Shown here: positions 31,901 through 35,138 of the stretch, one piece after another
Layout of the letters: every line of letters begins with the position of its first letter
Position numbering within the stretch: the first letter of the stretch is position 1
Origin: Allobosea sp. 67-29
GTDB lineage: Bacteria; Pseudomonadota; Alphaproteobacteria; Rhizobiales; Beijerinckiaceae
DNA length: 35,138 nt
Reading direction: 5' to 3'
Assembly: GCF_001898115.1 (NCBI RefSeq)
Contig: NZ_MKSQ01000027.1
Coordinates: 1 to 35,138, forward strand
The notes under the pieces: model-generated
Databases searched by the model: none
What the model saw: the letters and a program-made list of their open reading frames with translations, nothing else
What the model was told of the DNA's origin: nothing
Made by a program: the position numbers and the translations under genes

Positions 31901-32124
31901 GCCTGCTGCCGATCCTCTGGAACACCGGCACGGGCTCGGAGGTGATGCAGCGCATCGCCGTGCCAATGATCGGCGGTATGGTTTCCTCGACCGTTCTGAC
32001 ACTGCTCGTGATCCCTGCGATCTACGGCCTGGTCAAGGGCTGGCGGCTTCCGCCGGCCGAGGAAACCAACATTGCGGCAGTCCAGCCTGCGTTGTTGAAG
32101 CGGCAAGCTGTGGTCGTTGAATAA
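28945..32124 (+). CDS. cusA: CusA-type Cu(I)/Ag(I) efflux RND pump
   Basis: The 1059-residue heavy-metal RND transporter exports Cu(I)/Ag(I) using the proton gradient. It has 12 helices with two large periplasmic loops. TM4 carries GAMIDAAIVMIENAHKHLE, the form typical of monovalent-metal (CusA) pumps, with the proton-relay Asp. RIDMLATGIRTPIG in the second loop is also characteristic, with a Met as in the CusA methionine site. The C-terminal domain contains GVAAETGVIMLIYLD. Start and stop are standard, and it overlaps cusB by 4 bases. Codon use is strongly G/C-ending, like cusB but unlike the preceding 17 kb. Confidence 0.96.
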   Translation: MIARLIAWSARNLILVFVAAAFAVAAGVYALKTLPLDAIPDLSDVQVIVYTEYPGQAPQVIEDQVTYPLTTSMLTVPKARVVRGFSFFGVSFVYVIFEDGTDPYWARSRVLEYLNAAARRLPSGVSPTLGPDATGVGWVYQYAVMAKNMSLAELRSLQDWVVRFAASRAEGVAEVASVGGFVKQYAIVVDPVRLRAQGVSLATLREAVRSSNMDVGGRTVELSEFEFMVRGRGYLKSIADIENIVLKSDRGVPLRLSDVARVELGPDERRGITELNGEGEVASGIVLQRFGANALSVIEHAKARLAEVAASLPGGAEIVPVYDRSGLIERAIETLKGTLIEESIIVALVCIVFLLHLRSALVAIIMLPVGILMAFAAMKVLGLGSNIMSLGGIAIAVGAMIDAAIVMIENAHKHLERAAPDKPRIDILIEAASEVGPALFFSLLVITVSFLPIFTLEAEEGRLFGPLAFTKTFAMAAAALLSVTLVPALMVVFVKGRIIPESRNPINRGLIALYRPMIRGVLGAKTLTIALALAVLALSFWPARQLGSEFMPSLDEGTLMYMPTTLPGISVTKAAELLQTQNRIIRSFPEVASVYGKAGRAQTATDPAPTEMFETIINLKPKAEWREGVTLDSLKAEMDKALQFPGVSNAWTQPIRARIDMLATGIRTPIGVKVFGTDLAQMEAVSRQIETVLKTVPGTSSAYAERVIGGYFLDIVPDRIALGRYGLSVGDVQNAVVMAMGGETVTTTVEGRERYGVSIRYPRDLRSDPQAIAREVQVSTPSGASVPLGEVASVERKRGATSIRTENGELAVYIFVDTVGRDLGGYVRDAQNAIAQSIKLPAGYRIAWSGQFEYLERAEARLKLVVPVTLAIIFMLLYLNFRRLTETFIVMLSLPFALVGGIWLLWWLGFNMSVAVAVGFIALAGVAAETGVIMLIYLDHALSEVRARCEAQGRAFSRADLHEAIMLGAVERVRPKIMTVVAIMAGLLPILWNTGTGSEVMQRIAVPMIGGMVSSTVLTLLVIPAIYGLVKGWRLPPAEETNIAAVQPALLKRQAVVVE

Positions 32125-32139
32125 GGTGGAGTGACTGAC

Positions 32140-32253
32140 ATGCGCGACATGATGAATGGGATGGGATGGAGCATGGGGGCTTTCCACTGGCTCGGCGTCG
32201 CCGTGCTGCTGTTGGCGATCGCCGCCTTGGTCAAATACGTCTTCTTTCGGTGA
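32140..32253 (+). CDS. Met-rich small membrane peptide of the cus operon, 37 aa
   Basis: The peptide begins MRDMMNGMGWSMGAFHWLG and ends with a helix VAVLLLAIAALVKYVFFR. The N-terminal five Met and one His are suited to Cu(I) or Ag(I). GGAG lies 8 bases before the ATG, which is 15 bases after the cusA stop. Similar MMxGMGW peptides are common but usually unannotated in copper-efflux operons. A role as a metal relay or pump accessory is inferred. Confidence 0.7.
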   Translation: MRDMMNGMGWSMGAFHWLGVAVLLLAIAALVKYVFFR

Positions 32254-32283
32254 AGGTGCGGTCGAGATTGAAGGAGAACGAGT

Positions 32284-32775
32284 ATGCAGATCGATATCCC
32301 ACTAAGCCGCCGCGGGCTGTTCATCGGAGCGGCGCAGGCCTTCGCGGCCGTCGCTCTGGCCGGACCGGCGGCGGCGGCAGAGATGCTGCCGAAAATGACT
32401 GTGACCCGGGATCCGAACTGCGGTTGTTGCAGCAACTGGGTCAAGCATATCAAAGCTGCGGGTTTTCAGGTCGATGTGGTCGAGCTCGATGACGTGATGC
32501 CGCTTAAAGCCAAGCTTGGCGTGCCGGAGGCTCTGATGTCGTGCCACACGGCGGAGATCGGCGGTTATGTCATAGAAGGGCATGTCCCGGCCGAGGCGGT
32601 GAAGCGACTGCTCGTCGAGCGCCCGAAGGCGATCGGCATCGTGGTGCCTGGCATGCCGGTCGGTTCTCCCGGCATGGAGGTGCCTGGTCAGCCGCCGCAG
32701 CCCTACGAGATCGCCATCTTTTCGGCCGGCAAGCAGCACGTGTTTGCGCGCTACCGAGGGCTTCAGCAGGTCTGA
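32284..32775 (+). CDS. DUF411 metal-binding exported protein
   Basis: The 163-residue protein has a Tat-like signal (LSRRGLFIGAAQAF, cleavage near AAA-E, residue 33) and the DUF411 domain. The metal site includes Cys46, Cys48 and Cys49 in RDPNCGCCSNWVKH, Cys87-His88 in LMSCHTAEIGGYVIEGHVP, and a Met-rich stretch (PGMPVGSPGME). DUF411 proteins are found with copper-resistance genes and are thought to bind Cu in the periplasm. An AAGGAG site precedes the ATG. It is the last gene of the cus operon. Confidence 0.9.
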   Translation: MQIDIPLSRRGLFIGAAQAFAAVALAGPAAAAEMLPKMTVTRDPNCGCCSNWVKHIKAAGFQVDVVELDDVMPLKAKLGVPEALMSCHTAEIGGYVIEGHVPAEAVKRLLVERPKAIGIVVPGMPVGSPGMEVPGQPPQPYEIAIFSAGKQHVFARYRGLQQV

Positions 32776-32796
32776 TCTGGTCAGGGATTGAACGCG

Positions 32797-32823
32797 GAGC
32801 CGGGCGAGCATAGCGCCCGGCTC
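32797..32823. terminator. Bidirectional terminator hairpin
   Basis: GAGCCGGGCG, loop AGCATAG, CGCCCGGCTC: a perfect 10-bp stem between the converging DUF411 gene and the broken gene at 32834-33184. No long T-run follows on either side, but position and stability fit a shared terminator. Confidence 0.6.
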
Positions 32824-32833
32824 AACGGTCGCG

Positions 32834-33184
32834 TTATTGCTTCGCAGTGCAGACGACGCGAGTTTGTTCCATGTAAAGCGCGCCGTCTCGCTTGGAGATT
32901 TCAAAGGTGCGCTGAAGGCCGCTGTCGAAGGTCACCACTACCGCGCTATCGCCAAGCGTGAAGTTCCCGCTGCTCTGCCAGAGGCCATCATACTAGAAGC
33001 GCCCATCGTTATCGAGGGTGAAGTGCGCCCCTCCTGCTGTCGCACAGACCTTGCCGTTGATCGCGCTGGTAATTTCTTCAACGCCCAAGGCCATGTTGGC
33101 ACGGTGGGCTACGGCGGGTTCAAGCTGAATCAGGAGAAGCAAGCAGGTCGCCGATAGGGCGATTTGGCGGGACATCCTCATCAT
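32834..33184 (-). pseudogene. Exported small protein interrupted by an in-frame TAG
   Basis: The frame starts at 33184 with GGAGG just upstream and encodes a signal peptide (LSATCLLLLIQLEPAVA) and a mature start GVEEITSAINGKVCATAGG. At residue 64 there is a TAG (bases 32995-32993). The same frame then continues for 52 clearly protein-like residues (YDGLWQSSGNFTLGD...) to a TAA at 32834. The two halves read as one beta-rich domain of about 115 residues with Cys in both halves. The change could be a single-base mutation (for example TCG, GAG or CAG to TAG), a sequencing error or a read-through site. The original family is not recognised. Confidence 0.75.
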
Positions 33185-33274
33185 GGCCTCCTCCGGATTG
33201 CCCCGAGGACAACCCGGTCGGGGCTTGAGGATCTGGGGTTGAAATGGGGATGTCGGCTTCAGATGTGAAGTTTT

Positions 33275-33670
33275 TCACCTCTGCCGCGCGAGAATAGCCT
33301 CCATTTGCGCGATTTCCGCCCTTTGCGATTTGGTGATCCCCTGACAGAGCGCGACGATCTCCGGATCAGTGATGCTGGCTTTCTCGCACATCAGGATCGC
33401 GCCGGAATGATGTGGGATCATTGCGCGCAGGAACTCGGCATTTCCAATGCCGGCTTGGGTTCGCATGGCTATGAAGCCAGCGATAAAGACGGCAACTGCG
33501 CCGCCGCCGATGATCATGTTCAACTGCGGCGATGGGAACATGGCGCGCATTGAGACGAGCATGACGAGCGTCATCGGCGCCACCATCATCATGGTCATGT
33601 AGACGTTGTTGAGATTGAAATGGAAATGCGCAAGCGCTGCGATCATGGTGTACATGACGAGAAACATCAC
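33275..33670 (-). CDS. DUF305 membrane protein (start codon uncertain)
   Basis: The protein has three or so membrane helices (MFLVMYTMIAALAHF, MTMMMVAPMTLVMLVSM, IIGGGAVAVFIAGFIAM) and a C-terminal DUF305 ferritin-like segment with the motif EFLRAMIPHHSGAILMC. DUF305 proteins accompany copper genes and may bind metal. The coordinates use the first standard ATG; a GTG lies one codon before it. The frame continues upstream and encodes EHGIGHRGQNHYGRLAIELT, which looks like the conserved family N-terminus, directly behind AAAGGAGG. But the only codons near that site are ATC (33748-33746) and ATA (33745-33743), so the natural start seems lost or non-standard. Confidence 0.75.
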   Translation of the reverse strand: MMFLVMYTMIAALAHFHFNLNNVYMTMMMVAPMTLVMLVSMRAMFPSPQLNMIIGGGAVAVFIAGFIAMRTQAGIGNAEFLRAMIPHHSGAILMCEKASITDPEIVALCQGITKSQRAEIAQMEAILARQR

Positions 33671-33808
33671 GATGAAATCCAGCGTCAGTTCGATCGCTAG
33701 GCGGCCGTAATGGTTCTGGCCTCTATGGCCAATGCCATGCTCTATGATGGCCTCCTTTCGGAAAGCTCAAGCGGACCTCGATACGAGCCAAAACTTCCAG
33801 AAGCGGCG

Positions 33809-34192
33809 CTATTTGCCCTTCGTTTTCAGCCATTCGTCGATCGTCTTGATCTCGTTTTCCTGCGCGCTGACGATTTCGGTGGCGAGCTTCTTGACGGTTG
33901 GGTCCTTGCCATTCGCGAGGACAACCTTGGCCATATCGATTGCGCCTTGATGGTGGGCTTTCATCTGCATCATGAAATCCACGTCGGCATCGCCGGTAAA
34001 TTTCGACGGCATCGCCTGCATCATCCGCATCATGCTCGCCTTGTATTCCTTGGTTGATGCGGAATCGGAGGCCTCCGGCATCATCATTTTCATGGGCATA
34101 CTATCGCCCATCTGGGGCTTAGGGGCTGGCTGGGCGAATGCCGCGGTCATCATTGAGGCCGCGAGGCCAGCGGTCAGAACGAGGCGCATCAT
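33809..34192 (-). CDS. DUF305 exported protein
   Basis: The 127-residue protein has a signal peptide (1-20, cleavage at AFA-Q), a Met-rich linker (GDSMPMKMMMPE) and a DUF305 domain with FMMQMKAHHQGAIDMAKVVL and a C-terminal helix ending WLKTKGK. The His-His and Met residues are likely copper ligands. A GGAG site is 7 bases before the ATG. It lies between the copper-storage-like gene and the membrane DUF305 gene, all on the minus strand, probably as one operon. Confidence 0.9.
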   Translation of the reverse strand: MMRLVLTAGLAASMMTAAFAQPAPKPQMGDSMPMKMMMPEASDSASTKEYKASMMRMMQAMPSKFTGDADVDFMMQMKAHHQGAIDMAKVVLANGKDPTVKKLATEIVSAQENEIKTIDEWLKTKGK

Positions 34193-34225
34193 CTGAATTC
34201 TCCAGAAATTCGAGGGCAGGAACGG

Positions 34226-34558
34226 CTACGCCGCCATCTTTCGGCAGCTTTCTGCACAACTACGGCAGGCTTGGACGCAATCATCCATGTCTCCGATCCG
34301 CTCGCATTCGTTGGCGCAGTCTTCGCAGATGTCAGCGCATTCGGCGCAGAGATGCTTATGATGCGAGGAGCCGATGATCATGACCTGGGCACTGGCGCGA
34401 CAGATCTCGGCGCAAGCGAGCATCAGCTGGATATGCTCGGGGGCAGCGTGCGATCCGCCGAGCTTGAGGCAGTGGTTTGTGCTCATGCCGAGGCAGGCTT
34501 GATAACACTGCAAGCATTCGTCGATGCAGGCCTGCATCTCTGGGGCGGGGCGGTGCAT
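34226..34558 (-). CDS. Four-helix-bundle Cys-rich copper storage protein (Csp-like)
   Basis: The 110-residue protein has 16 cysteines in CxxxC/CxxC patterns along predicted helices (CIDECLQCYQAC, CAECADICEDC, CANEC, CVQACRSCAESC). This is the hallmark of Csp proteins (DUF326), which hold many Cu(I) ions inside a four-helix bundle. No signal peptide is present, so it matches the cytosolic Csp3 type. His-rich SSHHKHL could sit at the bundle mouth. AAGGAG lies 6 bases before the ATG. It leads the DUF305 operon; a GTTACA/TGTAAC dyad stands about 85 bases upstream. Confidence 0.93.
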   Translation of the reverse strand: MHRPAPEMQACIDECLQCYQACLGMSTNHCLKLGGSHAAPEHIQLMLACAEICRASAQVMIIGSSHHKHLCAECADICEDCANECERIGDMDDCVQACRSCAESCRKMAA

Positions 34559-34641
34559 GGTCTACTCCTTGAGCCAGTTGCGGTGGCGGTGAGCTTCCTG
34601 CTCCAAGGAAAGACGCGGGCGACGAGCGGGGGTTCCTGCCC

Positions 34642-34656
34642 GTTACAATCTGTAAC
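34642..34656. promoter_or_regulatory. GTTACA-N3-TGTAAC inverted repeat
   Basis: GTTACAATCTGTAAC is a perfect 6-bp dyad with a 3-base centre, upstream of the Csp-like gene. TGTAAC half sites are typical of OmpR-family response regulators, so it could be a copper two-component operator; this is inference. The rest of 34559-34857 shows no gene I can support. Confidence 0.4.
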
Positions 34657-34857
34657 AATGTGCTCGCTTGGTTGTGCTGTTGCCGTGCGGCGCAGTGATC
34701 ATGCGTAGGGCGTCGCGACCGAACGATGTCCGCTGGGGGATCTGACAGGCGGTAGTGTGCGGAGGGACCGACTCGGCGCCGTCGGCTTCGCGGCGACGGC
34801 GAAAGGTAGTGCCCGCCCGGAGCGCGTTGCCGCGCTATCCCTTCACGGCCATTCTCA

Positions 34858-35070
34858 TCAGCCCGATGGCCGAGATTTAAAATACCGTTCGATAGCGCGC
34901 CGCGCTAGATCCGCCTCATCCTCAGCGATTGGGATGAGACCCACGACGATGTCGGCGAGGCGCAACCGCTCGGTGTCGCAGTCGACATTGTCTTTCAGCG
35001 ACGCCCTAATCTGATGCCAGGCTGCGTCGAGTGCGGCTTCTGCGCGCGCGATGTCGACGGGATCATTCAG
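34858..35070 (-). CDS. Possible hypothetical protein, about 70 aa, no standard start
   Basis: The frame encodes a soluble helical protein: DPVDIARAEAALDAAWHQI, then LKDNVDCDTERLRLADIVVG and a tail ARRAIERYFKSRPSG. The composition (alternating acidic and basic helices) looks genuinely coding. No ATG, GTG or TTG lies between the upstream in-frame TAA (35103-35101) and the conserved-looking part; CTG at 35070 is the nearest possible start, with GGAGG about 20 bases before it. It may be a gene that lost its start, or a frameshifted one. Confidence 0.4.
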   Translation of the reverse strand: MNDPVDIARAEAALDAAWHQIRASLKDNVDCDTERLRLADIVVGLIPIAEDEADLARRAIERYFKSRPSG

Positions 35071-35138
35071 GGAATGACCTGAGCCCCGACTTTCCTCCGG
35101 TTATGGGGAGAGTCCTAGGGTTGATTTAGGGCCTATGC

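Overview
The window looks like part of a genome from an alphaproteobacterium of the order Hyphomicrobiales (Rhizobiales), possibly a Bosea-, Bradyrhizobium- or Methylobacterium-like organism. This rests on high G+C, GTG/TTG starts, a BTLCP-type transglutaminase-like peptidase, small CoxF-like membrane peptides, and a CMD-domain gene pair resembling one known from Agrobacterium vitis. The genus is inference. No rRNA, tRNA, transposase, integrase or CRISPR array was seen.

Layout. (1) Bases 1-251 are the end of an amino-acid ABC transporter ATPase, probably ordinary chromosome. (2) 313-3788 is a group of envelope and small-protein genes: a YafK-like L,D-transpeptidase-fold lipoprotein, two tiny membrane proteins, a BTLCP cysteine peptidase and a TFIIB-type zinc-ribbon protein. 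(3) 3803-9290 (minus strand) is a tightly packed Zn/Cd/Pb efflux operon: ZntA-type P-ATPase, isoprenylcysteine-methyltransferase-like protein, a second signal peptidase II, a PCuAC-like protein that has lost its metal ligands, and a CDF efflux pump. (4) 9494-10855 is an Nramp Mn/Fe importer facing away from it. (5) 10904-15648 is a periplasmic thiol/copper cluster: exported small proteins, Sco, two TlpA-like thioredoxins, CcdA, DsbB and a DsbA-like protein. (6) 15934-24063 is a metabolic cluster: LysR regulator, opine-dehydrogenase-family enzyme, two CMD-domain proteins, a flavin monooxygenase and a complete polar-amino-acid-type ABC transporter. (7) 24315-26445 holds an unusual Nramp relative coupled to a small membrane protein, and a His-rich repeat peptide ending at a strong hairpin. 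(8) 26658-32775 is a Cu/Ag efflux operon (Cys-rich exported protein, FixH/YtkA-like protein, CusB, CusA, a 37-residue membrane peptide, DUF411). (9) 32834-35070 (minus strand) holds a gene broken by an amber codon, two DUF305 proteins, a Cys-rich four-helix copper-storage protein, and an open frame with no standard start.

How it works together. Most of the window serves metal handling: Zn/Cd/Pb export (ZntA, CDF), Cu/Ag export and buffering (CusBA, DUF411, Csp, DUF305), Mn/Fe import (Nramp), and copper delivery plus thiol redox control in the periplasm (Sco, TlpA, CcdA, Dsb). The most interesting regulatory signal is four sequences with the geometry of a MerR/CadR/PbrR-type promoter: TTGA, a 19-bp interrupted dyad, then an 8-bp stretch holding the -10. 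They precede zntA, the L,D-transpeptidase-like lipoprotein, the zinc-ribbon gene and a short ORF. No MerR-type gene lies in the window, so a regulator elsewhere may control a scattered regulon that joins metal efflux to cell-wall functions. A second notable signal is a perfect FNR/FixK box (TTGAT-N4-ATCAA) upstream of the flavin monooxygenase/ABC transporter genes.
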